47,754 nucleotides of DNA, from assembly GCA_000827495.1 (NCBI GenBank), contig KN817541.1, positions 225,526 through 273,279 of the forward strand. Direction: 5' to 3'. The DNA is from Hypholoma sublateritium FD-334 SS-4. Lineage: Eukaryota > Basidiomycota > Agaricomycetes > Agaricales > Strophariaceae. The notes under the pieces were generated by a model, which did not search any database, was not told the origin of the DNA, and saw only the letters and a list, made by a program, of their open reading frames with translations. The stretch's first letter is position 1. Every line of letters starts with the position of its first letter. A program made the translations under genes and the position numbers. Positions 27,069-39,216 of this stretch are shown piece after piece.

Positions 27069-28360
27069 TCAACTATAAACCTTGCAGTCGAATATCCTTG
27101 TGTGCCTCCTGCCACATGAAGCCGGCACCTTGGCTGAGGGACATGTCGCTCTGGTTATATGGTACCAACACTTCGTCATTGTTGTTGACTGCCATGAGCA
27201 GGCCGGGCACCGAGGTATTGCACACGAGTCAAGGCGTTCTGTGTACCCCATAAATGCGTAGTTGATATTGCCAATTATTCTGTTGGCAGCATGCGTACGG
27301 TTGCCATCATCTTCGGGTCGATGAATAAAGCGCCTACTCGCTGGGCGGTCTCCGAAGAACGTGCCCTCAATTCCACTCTTGGGACGGTCGACGAACGGCG
27401 AGACCGAGCGGCCGATGGCGGACGGCGGCTCGAGGACAAAGGGAGATTTGGGCCTGTCGGCTTGCGAGGGCGCGTACGGAGATCTGGGCCGGCTCTGGCT
27501 GGCATCGTCGTAGACCGATGCGGGCTTTCCGTACGCCGAATGCAGATGGGGGTTGACTGTGCACAGGTTCTGCTGCAGCAGGAGGAGCGGGTGAGTAGTG
27601 CTTGTCCACGAAGGGCGATCTCGGGCGATCTTCTGCAGCGGGGGGTTGCGTCGCTGCAGACCGGCTATCCCATAGATGACTCTGACAGTGGTCACTGACG
27701 GCCGACGGCGGAATCACAGAAAATTCTTGAGGGGGCGTTTGTTGGACAGCAGCGACACTGTGAATTGATGGGGATCTTGACTGAGGAAGCTTAACCGAGG
27801 GAGAACGTGACGGGACGGAACCAGCAGGAGGAACCCAGTTTGAGGACAGCATCTAGCCCTGCGCAGCGTCATTGCTATTGGTGCTGGGAACCTCGACTAC
27901 TGCGATAGCGGGTGTTCCGTAGGCGGTTGAGACACTGCGAGCCTGCTCGACCGGCGTAGCTGCACCCCCAGATGGTCCAAACCCTCGCTCTCTATCCTCG
28001 GGTATGATATCGCGACTTCTGTCCTTGTCTTTCCTCCTGTCGGAGTCACTTGTAACGTGTTCGCCGTCGCTCCCTCTAGCAGCATCGTTGCGTGAAGATG
28101 AGTGTGCTGTGGAGAGACGGCGCGACAACTGATGGAGAGTATCCTTTGGAAGAGGTGCGTTTCATGCGCGGAGAGCGATAATAAGATTCCACAGGCACAC
28201 GAGAGCGAGATGAAGGGTAGGAACGTGCACGATCGCGATCGCACCCAGTGTTGATAGTAGCTGAATCGTCTTCCGGATAAATGACAGCGTCATCATCGTC
28301 CAGACAGCCACCACGCTCGTTGTACATGATAACAGCTGGACCACTGGCAAAGCGCATGTA
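27069..28360 (-). pseudogene. Ser/Pro/Arg-rich protein gene remnant
   Basis: Minus-strand frames here have strongly coding-like composition: an acidic start (28357 onward, with D-D-D-D-A-V-I-Y-P-E-D-D), Arg/Ser-rich stretches (28128-27853), then repeated R-P-x-S-P-F-V units (R-P-R-S-P-F-V-D, R-P-K-S-P-F-V-L, S-V-S-P-F-V-D-R-P-K-S) between about 27620 and 27370. They lie in at least three frames, with a stop after D-A-A-Q-G at 27853. The repeats suggest a disordered, phosphorylatable protein. I do not recognise the family. It could be a broken gene or a living gene with introns that I could not place. Confidence 0.4.
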
Positions 28361-28466
28361 ATTGTAGAAATCTCAGGCACAATGAAATTGCTCACTATTT
28401 GACTTGACCCTGAAAATAGAAAGAGCAAGATGGTCAATATAATGTGGGAAGAGCAAGGTTCGAAAC

Positions 28467-31060
28467 TCACATTGTCCATCCACTTGATTCTGGCCTTGAA
28501 TCTGTCAATCCAAAGTGAATCTTGACGGAGAATACAATGGTCCAATATTTCTTTCCATTCTTCCCGACTTTCGGCTTGGCGCTTCCATTCAGCGGCGAAA
28601 GGTCGGCCTGGACAACGTAAAGTGTAGAAAATTTGTCTGATACATGAGAATTGTTAGAATTTATCTCCAATGCCTAAAAGACACTGGGCCATGTCACCTT
28701 CATATCAATTGATCCACTTTGGGACCACATTTCCTCCTCTATAGCACCAAATCTGGACTTCAAATACAGATAGCATCGATAAATTGAAAAGCTCGGTGCA
28801 ATATTTCCTCGTGAACACAGTTGACTCTTTCACTTTGACGGACTGCAAGCACATGGTCAGGTTCTTCGAGTCAGATGAGAGCGACAACTGACATACCCTC
28901 GCAAGGATGCAGTCGAATGCATCAGGTAGCAATTTCGGCCCGAAGGGCAGCTCGCACAATTTCTCTTTGCGCACGAGATGCTCCACGTCATTGGGATCGA
29001 ACTCACGCAAAAACTCAACGCCGTACATGAATTTCGACATGCGCGGCAATACATGATGGTGGCAATGAAACGTCGGCAACAGCCTTGGATCTATACATTA
29101 AATGGGTGACTTAAAAGGACGCCTACATAGATAAAAAGATAAAAGTACACGCACGTTTGGGTGTTAGGCCTGCTGACATTGATATTGTAAAGCACAAGAC
29201 GTTCTTGCAATTGTCTATGCACGGAGATTAATAGATGCTGGGAGAATTGGAGTCAGAAGGAAACATACCCGAACAGCCATGGCGATGCAGCATATCCTCC
29301 AACCAGGAATACCGACTTGAAGAAACAGAATTCGTAAGCCGGTATGAAAAATTGGTTGCAAAAGAATCTAACTCACTCATTCCACCCGAGGCGTCAATTT
29401 GATTTTTGATATAATTAACAGCAGCTGGGGACAATACGGGCTTCAGCGATCATCCCACAATAGCCAAGTGTGCTCACCATCGACAGCAGGTTCAAATAGG
29501 TCGGCAACAACGTTGAAAAAGAGGGTTTGCATAACCACGCATAAAGATAGGGTCTAGATATCGCACCTTCGTTACTATAAGTTATGTCAGAACAGGTACA
29601 GATATCAGATAATAATGATTGCTCATCCAGTCAGGCGCAATTGCCCACTCCTAATCCCAACAGCAGAGTCCTACATAACCAATGGATAAAAATTAGTGAA
29701 CTGCACCTTTGCTGCGACGTACTCTACCTAAAGGGGATCCGAACAAAATAAATTGTAAATCATTCCGATTACGGAATAGGCGCTTGGTTGTCTCATCGAA
29801 CTTGCGAGTGATATGGTCCAGGGAGTCTGCAGTTCTGTACTTGGAATGCTTGAGTTTCTCTACCAACAAGATATTGAGTTAGATGCTGAGATTGTCAGGG
29901 AACACAAAACGAACAAGGAACTCTCTAGCGCATCTGCTGACGAACACAGTCCCGCAAATATGCAATCGGGCGGGGCGATTTCTTCTATGAAAAGCGGCGG
30001 CGTCCCCTTGATAACATACGAGCTGATATCAAGCATGCCTCCACCGGCATCTGCGATCAGGAAGCCATGCTTGGACGGGTTCTGTGAAAGGCTTTAGGCG
30101 AAGATGGCGAGCACAAAATCTACGACGCACCGAGAGAACATCTCCAGCGAGCCCACTAAGGACACACGCATGTAGGCTGGCCTCTCCCTCTGTCACGAAG
30201 TGGATGCGCGTGCGACCCTCATCCGAGTCGCGCACGAGCCTGCCGGATACAGCGACCTTGCGCATGCGTGTCTGCTATGGGCCTTCCCATCCGTTCGGAT
30301 CGCTTAGGACGAAGTGAATGTCTGATTCCACGGCGTTTCACAGAGCGGCACTATTTGCATGTGTGTCGGAGATAAACGAGCGGGTGCAACTATACAGGTA
30401 GTTGAGGTAGTCGCCGAAAACGTGGACGTGCGATTTGTCGCGTGGTAGCGGACTGTGGCGCATCCCGTTCATATTGAGCTGCATCTGGCGCGGACGAAGG
30501 CGTAGCTTGAACCTACATAGAGCGGTCAGCGAGTAGTGGGTAGAACAGGGGCGACGCACAGTTCCATTTTTCCGCCTTGATCCACCCATTGTCTTCTGCC
30601 TGGGCCACGATGGAGTGGCTGTCGGCCTCCGCACCTGCAGCCATGATGGCGCCATGCTTGTCGTAGTATATCACAGAGAGTATCTTGACATGCTCTTGTC
30701 CGGGGAATCTGCAACAAACTCAATCATCTACCCAACAATAGCAGAGTGGATGTGTCGTACCGGGTGGCGCCATGAATTTTGGGTATCTCTCCAGGTTCGA
30801 GAATCGCATAGGATACCTTTTCCAGGGCCAATCTACGTGAACGTGGCACGCAACATAGATGGGCAGGGTACTTAGTACGCCGCTAAAGGTAGTCCCGACA
30901 TCGATCGCAATGACCAGTGATCGAGACAGACCACCGTATGGTTTCCGGGTGTTGCCTGCTTCATGTGCACCATGGCCTAGCACATAGAGGTCGCCGCGAA
31001 AGAGAGACAGATTATAAGTACAGAGACAACAATTTTCTACACGAGGCTGCCCGGGTTGAA
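28467..31060 (-). pseudogene. HSPA12-type Hsp70 family protein relic
   Basis: On the minus strand the Hsp70 ATPase phosphate-1 motif A-I-D-V-G-T-T-F-S-G-V (about 30910) is followed, after GT-AG introns, by P-G-E-I-P-K-I-H-G, F-P-G-Q-E-H-V, I-Y-Y-D-K-H-G-A-I-M-A-A-G, H-F-V-L-S-D-P-N-G-W-E-G, the phosphate-2 motif A-D-A-G-G-G-M-L-D-I-S-S-Y, a K-F-D-E-T-T-K-R-L-F segment, A-A-V-N-Y-I-K, and the C-terminal beta part ending I-H-F-G-L-T-D (about 28510). This is the layout of the Hsp70-12A-like proteins expanded in mushrooms. Two in-frame stops (TGA in A-A-L-x-N-A-V-E and TAG in E-G-P-x-Q-T-R-M, fitting TGG-to-TGA and CAG-to-TAG) and shifts near 30100 and 29900 disable it. Introns are kept, so it is a DNA-level copy or a decayed original. 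Confidence 0.85.
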
Positions 31061-31149
31061 CACGAAAATCCCACGGACAAAATTCAGGGCTTCTAAATCT
31101 GGCGCTCCGGAGTACGAATGGCAATGCTGCAATGCCTGAAAAGGGGGGC

Positions 31150-32637
31150 ACGGTAAGTCAGCAGTCTATAAAAATAAATAAGAAAAGGGAACTTGCAGAT
31201 ATCCCCCGTGTCTGGTCCTCCGGAAAGTCATTATCAATCAGCATCACAATCCGCTCAACATGGGGGAGCTTCGCAGCGAGCGTGTCAAACTGCTGTATCG
31301 CCAGCCGACAAGTGTTAAAGCCCAGCGCCTGTAAATTGTAGCAGTGCGAAAGCGTGTTGAGGATAAGGCAGGTTTCGTGCGGGGAGAAGAAGCGACCCCA
31401 TCTCCCGCAGGCTGTTCAACGCGCGCCGGATGCACGCGAGGAGAATGTCCTGCCCCTTTTGGTGTAATAAATTTCGAGACACTGCAGTTTACGAGCCACA
31501 CCCTGAGCGCCTCATGATGCTCCATGTCTGGCGAGAAGCGCTGGAGAGAAATCATAGGCAGGCCTAGATCCCGCAGCGTGTGAGAGTGATTCACGATGAA
31601 AGTGATCTACGGAAAGAAAAAGAATCAAACAGCCACCTTCATGTACCAGAATAGCTCCGTGCAACTCACCTTGGCCACGACAAAGAATTTGGAAAACTTG
31701 GCAAAGCCGACCACTGACTCGAATAGTCTGCTTCTGCGCACAGAAATTCAGCCCGACCACGAGGTCAAGGCTCAGGGGATTTCATGCCACCCAGTCGCCT
31801 CCACCGCAGCGCGTGCTAAGTGCTTGTCGCGATAAGCCTCGTACGCGATCTCTTATGGGTCCGAATCAGGTTGGCTGTCCCTTGTGAACGCGCAGTTGCG
31901 CATAAAGTCGTCGACAAAGGTCTAGCAACACCCGTTGTCAATTGTGTAGTGCGCCTCGGCCCGGCAATTCGTGACACCGTACACTACGTACCAGTTACCC
32001 CTGTATTTGTAGGGTAGTACTCATTGGTCGCGGTGATGAGGAACATCTGATTGTTGAAGTACATTGCTTGAGAGCCAGATGGTTTAATCATGCAGACAAA
32101 TAATGATAGTCTGCGTAATTATGAGCGCCAATCTCAGAGTAGAGTAGGATCAACTTACGGTGGAATTTCTGAAATACGCATATTGGGCGGTGGGGGATCC
32201 GAAAGCACGTAAGCAACGGCAGCAGGGCCGCAACCTTGGTAGTGGCTCGGATACTGAGACTAAGACTGCTCCATGCGAGGGATTCACGGACAGGTGGCGT
32301 TTTTTTTTGACGTGGCGGGCAATGAGCTGGGCTGGGGCCTGGAATCATACGAGCCGTAGGAACAGTCGCTGCTGCTAGAGCCTATGCTATTGTGCACGCG
32401 CTTCACTTGTAGTCTGCGGAACTGTTGGTAGACGTATGACTGCTCCTCGATTCACTTCAAATTGGGGCTGTCGAAAGGTTGTTGAAGACAGGCGGATTTT
32501 CATTAGCGGTTTGCGCTTTCTGCCCAGACGCTCCCACTCGATGCCACCCAAACCTTCGCGAATTCGAAAGCGATCGTTCAGGTCTGCCAGGCATTCGGGT
32601 ATAGCAAAGGAGAATTTCAAGCGAGCGGTCTTCTAAG
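31150..32637. other. Decayed coding-like region, no gene called
   Basis: Minus-strand frames between 31830 and 31170 have coding-like composition (for example H-T-L-R-D-L-G-L-P and L-P-H-V-E-R-I-V-M-L-I-D-N-D-F) with one plausible intron (31670 to 31605). This leucine-rich flavour would fit an F-box/LRR protein relic, but frames are broken. Between 32060 and 32637 only short frames are present. Confidence 0.25.
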
Positions 32638-33990
32638 CATATGTCGACAGCCAATGAATGAGTTTCATTCGCTTGCATCGTTCATGATAGATGTACAGGG
32701 TGATGTAATGTGGCTGCCCGAAAATCTGCACGGGGGTGTCAACAAGAGAATGGCGGATGGGAGCACAGCCTACCTCTATTCATGTCTATCAATATCTCAT
32801 GCATGCCCGCGAGCTTCTTGCGAACACCTTGGAATTTCTGGGAGAGGATTGTGTGTCCCACTTGAAGACTCGAGAACTTCTCGTTTCGTCCATCGCGACT
32901 TTTCTTCGTTGAAAGGAGCCTCCGTGGTACTATCCTGAGCTGTTAAGGCTTCCAGGCTGATAGTACTCAATGCTTACAGAACCAGCCCACTTGCTATGCT
33001 AGGCCCGAAAGTAAGTCCGTCATTACGAGAGAGCTTACTCTGGTTAGTTCTTTGCGGCACAAATTTTCGACAGTCGAAAAAAATATGGTTTCCGATATGG
33101 TTTCATTGTCGCAACTTTGTCCGCCCAACCGAGTGCGGCGAAGCGCTCCGTGATCCTAGAGGCGGCTTGCCATTAAATAGAAGTTTCAATGCGTGACTGT
33201 ACTTACAGGGCCCTTCAACCGTCACCGAGCTGAACGGCAAGTATTTTCTGTATATCGATAGCCGACGAATGAGTTTCATTCGCGAGGCTTGCAACGTTCG
33301 TGATAAATGTACAAGGTCATATGAATGTGGTTGCATGAAAATCTGCACGGGGGTGTCAATGAGCAAATGGTGGATGGGAGCACAGGCAGCGGCATACCTC
33401 TATGCATATGTCCATCAACATCCCATCGCGAGCTTCCTGCGAATCTCTCAGAATTTCTTGGAAGAGGCTTGTGCGTCCTATTTGGAGATTCGAGAGCTTT
33501 TCGTTTCGTCCATCGTGGCTTTTCTTCGTCGAGAGGAGCGTCCGTGGTGCTATCCTCAGTTGTTAAGAAGACTGTCAAGCTGATAGTATTTCATACTACG
33601 GAACCAGCCCCCTTGCTAGCTCCGAAAGTAAGTCCCTCTGTTCTTTCTCAAGACGCTCGTGCTTGATGCCTTTCGTATATTTGTCAATTTCATGGTCTAG
33701 ATCCGCGAGAACTGCAAGAAATTGGTGTCAATACACACAAAGGGATGGTGAAAAGGCTTACTCTGGTCAGCTGGTTGTTGCGGTACAACTTCCCGAAAGC
33801 TGAAAGAGTTTGAAAATAGGGATTCCGACGTCTTCACTTTCGTACTTTCGGCGGCCTATTCCAGTGCGGCGATGCGCTCTGCGATCCTACACGGAGGCGG
33901 GATGTTACTAAACAGGAGATTCAAAGTGTGAATGTACTTACAGGGCACTTCTGGGAAGTGTTCTCTGATGGTATAAGAACTGCGCAGCGT
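32638..33990 (+). repeat. Tandem duplication, two diverged units of about 0.6-0.7 kb
   Basis: Unit 1 (32638-33247) and unit 2 (33248 to about 33990) share long blocks in the same order: ATGAGTTTCATTCGC, AATCTGCACGGGGGTGTCAA, a CTCGTTTCGTCCATC-like block, CTGATAGTA, the ACTCTGGT block, and GCGGCGA-GCGCTC near 33130 and 33870. Divergence is substantial (many substitutions and small indels), so it is an old local duplication. Minus-strand readings of both units look weakly coding but are broken. The duplicated gene is unidentified. Confidence 0.65.
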
Positions 33991-34689
33991 AAGACTCGCA
34001 AAGACGACTGCGCTACAAGTGAAAACAGAAGTTAATATCGCGTAATTGAGCATGAAAATATGTAACGTACTGTCTTGCTGGTGTTTGTGTGCCATCTAAC
34101 CAGACCTCGCGCTTATCTTTAGTAGCCATGGCTTCTGCAGTTTTCTTCAACACTGCAAAAAATCCGACGTAATGAAAAGTTTGTTCCTTCTCTGAGTTCA
34201 AAGTCGGCATCGCAATTCTGGCAGATCGAAGGGCACTGACTATTCATCCTGGATTTCGGGTCCGTGTTAATAGTGAGCAGTAGAACGCTTTCGAGCGAAG
34301 CTTCCAAATAATTTATAGATGGATGGAGGTGCAGCGTAACACTATCTGCACCCGGACTAATGATGCTCTTGGTCTACAACGAGGAAAACGAGTAAACTTA
34401 CTCATCATAATTAAATTTGCGTCTCCGCGCATACCAAACGAGATTGACAGCGACAACCCCTCGCTAGGAGTACTGTTCAATGGCAACATGAGAATTTATA
34501 GAACAGTTTTTAGATCGCGCGGGACTATACCCTTTCTCGAAAGCGAGATTTGCATATGCTGGTTCAGACCAGTTATCGGGACATTCCAGCATAGCAGGAA
34601 TAATAGAGGAAGGAGATCTTTCCAGACCGTTGTCGATAACCGTGACATTGGCATTTTCGTAAGTCTTCCTTGGTTCGCGAAAGATGGAG

Positions 34690-35730
34690 TAGGCCAATCG
34701 ATTGGAGGTGCATAAAAATCTGCACGCGGCCCCTGTCTAAGCTCAGACGAGAGCCTCTCGAAGGGATTTCTCGGCATCAGGTGGATAGCAGCACCCCAAT
34801 GTATAGACGCGAAGTCGAGCGCCACTCACGCCTGCCGATACGGATGCCCTGGAAAGCAGCTCCACCAATAAATATGATCACCAACAACAATTTCTGTAGA
34901 TCAAAAATCAGCTAAAACCTCTAGAGGCACAACATTGACGCACCAAGCAGAGTGATGGTACTGTAAACTTTCAGTGCTGAAGATACCTTGAGGTGGCCAT
35001 CAAGGTGACTGCAATTGACCAAGTTGAATATTTTGCAAACACGAACGTGGCGAGGACGAACGTCTTGACGATGAGCTCGTTTTGCATAGTATGCTCGGAC
35101 TCAAGGATGTCAATGCCGCAGAAGTGGAACATGAAGATGGCAATAATTTGATAGATCGACTGCATCAATATCTTGTAGACAGAGAATAGCAGCACATTTT
35201 TCTCATTTGGCTTGCATTCAAGCGGCTCCTCGGATACCGGGTTTGTAGCGAGAGCCAGCGCAGCGAACGTGTCCGTGATGATTTTGATCCAGAGCAGCTG
35301 TACGGCAGACAGGACGGATGCCTCCTCATCGAACGACCGCAGACACGTTGAACATAATAGCGACAGCCGTGCCGTTAGTGGAGGTCTGGGACAGCAAAAA
35401 CTTGGCGGACCGCATGGACGCGGCATCGTTTACGCAGCAGCCCCACGTGGCAGCTTTGACGATAATATCCGAGACCTCTTTCCGATTCGCGACTTCAGTT
35501 CCCGCAATGCCCATCGAAAAGCCGATGTTAGCGGTCCTGAGAGCGGGGACATCATCAGTGCTGTTGCCAGTGACGCGGACAACCTTAATGATGCTCTTGA
35601 GGGTTTCAGCCAGAACTTTCTTGTCCTCCAACTATGAACGAGTGAGGACTTGCAACCGAGGCACAACTTTAACATGATTGACCTGTGTGAGCTGCCCAAA
35701 AACGGGGCCGGCCGCAAACAGGATGTGAAA
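34690..35730 (-). pseudogene. PMCA-type Ca2+-ATPase relic, C-terminal half
   Basis: Minus-strand P-type ATPase sequence: G-P-V-F-G-Q-L-T, P-R-L-Q-V-L-T-R-S, then the hinge region, which should read G-D-G-T-N-D but reads G-N-S-T-D-D, F-S-M-G-I-A-G-T-E-V-A, and transmembrane segments with Q-L-L-W-I-K-I-I-T-D-T-F-A-A-L-A-L-A-T (M6 region), Q-S-I-Y-Q-I-I (M7), N-E-L-I-V-K-T-F-V and, after introns, I-F-I-G-G-A-A-F-Q-G-I-R-I-G-R-R-E-W near 34850. PMCA pumps export or vacuole-load Ca2+; this copy lost the hinge Asp residues, has small insertions (an extra stretch in E-V-A-N-R-K-E-V-S-D-I-I) and frame changes, and lacks the phosphorylation and cytosolic domains. Confidence 0.85.
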
Positions 35731-35733
35731 ACA

Positions 35734-37112
35734 TCACAACCCGACTATCTGAAAGATGTCGGCAGCGTCGATTCGTGGTGGTGCCCGCGCAGGCGTCGCT
35801 GAAAGCAGAGGCGGTGCGGGCTCGAGTAGAACGTACAACTCGCACATTCTGGCCTGCTCTGCAGCGTCGATCTTGTCGAGGAGTGGAGCACCCATGTCGA
35901 GGAATGTGAGGTGGGCCACTCTTAACGGGCCCTGCGGTGCTGATGGCGTCGAGAGACGGAGACAGTGCAGGACATTCAGTAGGACATGCCACATCGTACG
36001 TCCTGCCTATCCACGCGGCTGCGTACCGTCAAATGTCACAATCAGTGGCTGCGGCTGTTACACGCGTATGAGCAAGGGCAAGTAAAGCGCAGGGAAGTAC
36101 TGCACTTGAATGCGGCGGCAGCAGCGGCTGGGGAGGGCGCTCGCTCACGCCCGCGGCCGGGAACTCTTGTGAGCGATGGGGATGGCTATAATGAAGGTGG
36201 ACGGGTGTGTGGTCTGCACCCGTGCGAGTGCGCGCTGCTCGTTGTACTCCTTGTCAGTGTAGGTGGGGGGGAAAGCGTGTCGGTGGCGTGGTATGGACTA
36301 AGAAACACCGGCAGGCTGTGGAAGCCGGAGACGGTGGCTAGCCTTGCGCTGAAGGGGTAGGACCATGAGAAATGGTACGAGCACGAGCAGGAACGCTCGA
36401 GCAGGCGTGGTGGAGAGGAGTAACTGAGAGCGGAAAGGGTCCCCTGAGAAGCGTCGGTGGTCGCACAGGAGTCAATGCATCATTTTTGGAGTGCATGAGC
36501 GAGGAAAAGCGCCCTCACAAGCATCGAATCTTGTGCGGGCACTCGTATGTTCAGACGTGCCCTCGCAGGGCGATTTGATGCCTGATAGCGTGTGCCCCGC
36601 TCATCCCGCGCAGGAGCGCGCCGCCAAATTGCGATACAGGGACCCGCAGGCTGTATGCTGCACTGGCGACGTCAGCGAGGGCCGCAGTCATGGAGATAGC
36701 GGCGATGAGGATGGAAACCTGCTAGGATGGGGTGGCAGACACGTCGGTGAAGACAACCAGGAGGGTGGTAGCGTCTTTGTTCGCAGACAGAGGGCATGGA
36801 GACGTCGGTATCGGCAGTGCGGGCGGGTTCAGTGGGACTGGCAAGGTGGGCGCGGAAGCGGGGCGCAGAACGGGTGGAGGTTTGGGATCATGACGGTCTC
36901 ATTCTCCTGAATGGCGGGCGGCCCATCTTGGCCAACGATTTGATGAGCATCGGCGGCGGGCGCATGAAGGAGATGGGGTGTCGACGAATGTCTTTGTTTG
37001 CAAAGGACATAGGAACCGTGGGTGGCGAGATGAGGCGCGGAAGCATGGGCGCATCAAGCCGCACGCAGGCTATGCAGAAGCAGTGCAGCGAGGACATGAC
37101 ACAGAAGCAGTA
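35734..37112. other. GC-rich stretch without a supported gene
   Basis: Frames of 60-140 codons exist on both strands but none has a recognisable domain. The composition is noticeably more GC-rich than the AT-rich segment holding the dioxygenase gene. It may be further gene remnant. Confidence 0.3.
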
Positions 37113-37144
37113 ATGAATTTGCGAGACACATTTCGCAAATTCAT
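37113..37144. other. Perfect 12-bp inverted repeat (hairpin)
   Basis: ATGAATTTGCGA (37113-37124) pairs with TCGCAAATTCAT (37133-37144) around an 8-base loop. There is no U-run after it. Function unknown; it could be a small fold-back remnant. Confidence 0.6.
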
Positions 37145-38096
37145 CGCTTGAGTGGCTGAGCTGAGCCGATACTCAGTACGACGTCCAGTACCCATGCTAC
37201 TTGTTCAATCGATCATATTCAACAAGGCTAAGGACAGACACGTCGCGGGAGGTACTAATCAGCAAAACGGCATGTGACGGAGTGTAACACATGAATAAAT
37301 AGTAAAGAAGGGCTATAGCAATAATAAGACAGCAAGAAGCAAGACGTGTAGTATATTCCTAAGGAAAAGGTGGTATTCAAGCATGCGAGAAACTGATAAA
37401 TCGCGGAACCAATGACCATACTGGAAATGACTCGGAGCGCGGCTCCGGACCCGCCCATAGGAAGATTGGGATTCGGGGGTGGCACGAGAGCGCGGGGGAA
37501 GGGGGCATGGGAACCGCATGGTGGTCCGTGAGGTATCCATGGCCGGCACGCAGCGCGGCCCATCAGTCTGCCATACGGTTGTGAGGTTTCAGTATGTGTG
37601 AGGGCGGCAGTCGGCGTGAAATGGGATGTCGCGCAAGGAAGTTTTGAATATAAAGTGAAAAGGCATAGTAGGCGAACACAGAAAGGATATGGGACATGAA
37701 GGAGCTCTTGACAGCCCTGTGGTAAGTTGCTGGCTTGTGGGATGAGGGGGGCCTGATATGGTCCTGGGCGCATTCAATGATGTCACCCCATGAATCCAGA
37801 TCCAAAGCGGAGACTGATGTAGACCAGACCCTTGCCTTTTGACCCAGCATCAAACTTCGGAAGAGAGGGCTTGTTCTTCTCCCAGAGTTCACGCCAGTCT
37901 TTAAGAACACTCAAGTTCCACTGCTCCGGATAGTGTCAAGCGTTCACTCAATCTAGGAGCAAAACCTGAAGTCAGATGATAATTTCTGAGGTACGCAATC
38001 AATACAATGTACTGCAGTTGTCGCGAGCGCAAGTGTACCGATGGGCTGCCTGGTTTCCAAGTCCTTCAGCTTTTTGACGATGACAGCCTGGCTGCA
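37145..38096. other. Weak minus-strand coding traces, no gene called
   Basis: Minus-strand readings such as P-E-Q-W-N-L-S-V-L-K-D-W-R-E-L-W (about 37920-37880) and V-K-K-L-K-D-L-E-T-R-Q-P-I-G (about 38070-38020) look gene-derived and follow the relic at 38097-39085, so they may be its continuation in broken frames. The 172-codon frame 37773-37255 has no recognisable domain. Confidence 0.25.
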
Positions 38097-39085
38097 TTAC
38101 TCATTGACTGCGAACGCCGTGGTAATTAATTGAGACGTGAAGGTACCCGTCCATCGCTATCATCAATCAGCAAAGTTAGTATAATTGGTACAGCAAAAAT
38201 ACTCACTCGAGGATTCTCTGCCGCTGCATACAAAAAAAGCCATATTCCATCCTGCGTCGCCCACTCCACCCACTCTCTATGAAAATCCATGTCTTGGTAG
38301 TTTGTCGAGTACGGCTTCGATTGCGGTAGACGTAAAATTGCTGCACCATTCATCGGTGCACTGAACAATCTACAATGGAGTCAAATTTTCGACTCCTAAG
38401 CAAAAGAATAGGCCAAAAGATGGAAAGAACTCACAAGACAGATAACATCGCAGCGCTCCCCATAGGGCGAAAACTTGTATTGGGTACTTGGAAATAGTCC
38501 ATCCCATATACGTTGGATGACTGTGGTGTACTTGTATGTCCCTTGAATAGGGCAACAGAAGTTCGATTGTCGGCCTCTTTGTCTGAAGGTTCGTACTCTT
38601 CCTCATCTTGAACAACTTTGGGTTTGGCCTGCTAGAGTCTCCGATTACTTCGTGACATTGGTGCCGCGTGCTTCATTTCATCACTGGAGGATAATGCGGT
38701 CGCCTCTGACCTCTTTGTTGGAAAGGGTTCGCAATGGCCTGTCGTACCACTGGCATGCTCAGCTGTACGAATGTTCGGTACCAGACCTGCATTAATGAAA
38801 AGGATATTGAAACTATCATGGGAGCCCTGGAAGAACGTAAAGTATGAATGCAAAAAAGGGAGAGCAACTCACCTGAATGACACTGAATTGCAAGATGTTC
38901 TGTCCACCGATCTTCAAGCACTCAGCTATTCTTCCACAGAGGCTGAAAATCCACTGGCCGAGTTTGATACTCAGTACAACCGCATGAAGGAACACCGGAA
39001 ATTGGTACCTGTTTCTAAAAGGACGCTCCGATTCCTGATGGACATCCCGTCGCCGCCCGCCATCGCTGAGTGATGGGGATTCCTA
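38097..39085 (-). pseudogene. Multi-exon hypothetical gene, probably broken
   Basis: Several minus-strand exon-like blocks have usable splice ends: a block ending Q-N-I-L-Q-F-S-V-I-Q before a GTGAGT donor (about 38870), a block from G-S-H-D-S-F-N-I-L-F to M-S-R-S-N-R-R-L, a block with D-E-E-E-Y-E-P-S-D-K-E-A-D-N-R ending before GTGAGT (about 38435), a block with L-P-Q-S-K-P-Y-S-T-N-Y, and a last block ending T-T-A-F-A-V-N-E and TAA at 38099-38097. An in-frame TAG separates R-R-L from Q-A-K-P-K-V at about 38638, so it is probably dead unless a small intron removes it. Family not recognised. Confidence 0.4.
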
Positions 39086-39174
39086 ACAACATCATATTAA
39101 TATGATGTTGATGAAACAGAGACAGTTGAAGAGGAGCCTGAAGTAAGATCCGGCACTGGTGGTTCTATAATAAC

Positions 39175-39216
39175 AGATCGACTGTCATCTGTTTATTTGG
39201 TCTGTGAAGGAGACTA
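39175..39216 (+). repeat. 42-bp dispersed repeat, copy 1
   Basis: It matches 45981-46021 with a few changes; both contain AGATCGACTGTCATCT and TTTGGTCTG, then GAAGGAGACTA. Short diverged copies like these usually mark ends of small transposons. Confidence 0.6.

Noticed and set aside
36100..36910. GC-rich plus-strand frames as genes
   Set aside because: Frames of similar length exist on several phases, as expected for GC-rich DNA, and none has a domain or splice-site support.
37113..37144. Intrinsic transcription terminator at the perfect hairpin
   Set aside because: There is no U-run, and the organism is a eukaryote.
37255..37773. 172-codon minus-strand frame as a membrane protein
   Set aside because: Hydrophobic stretches are present, but codon pattern and neighbouring frames suggest a relic in another frame; no family is recognised.
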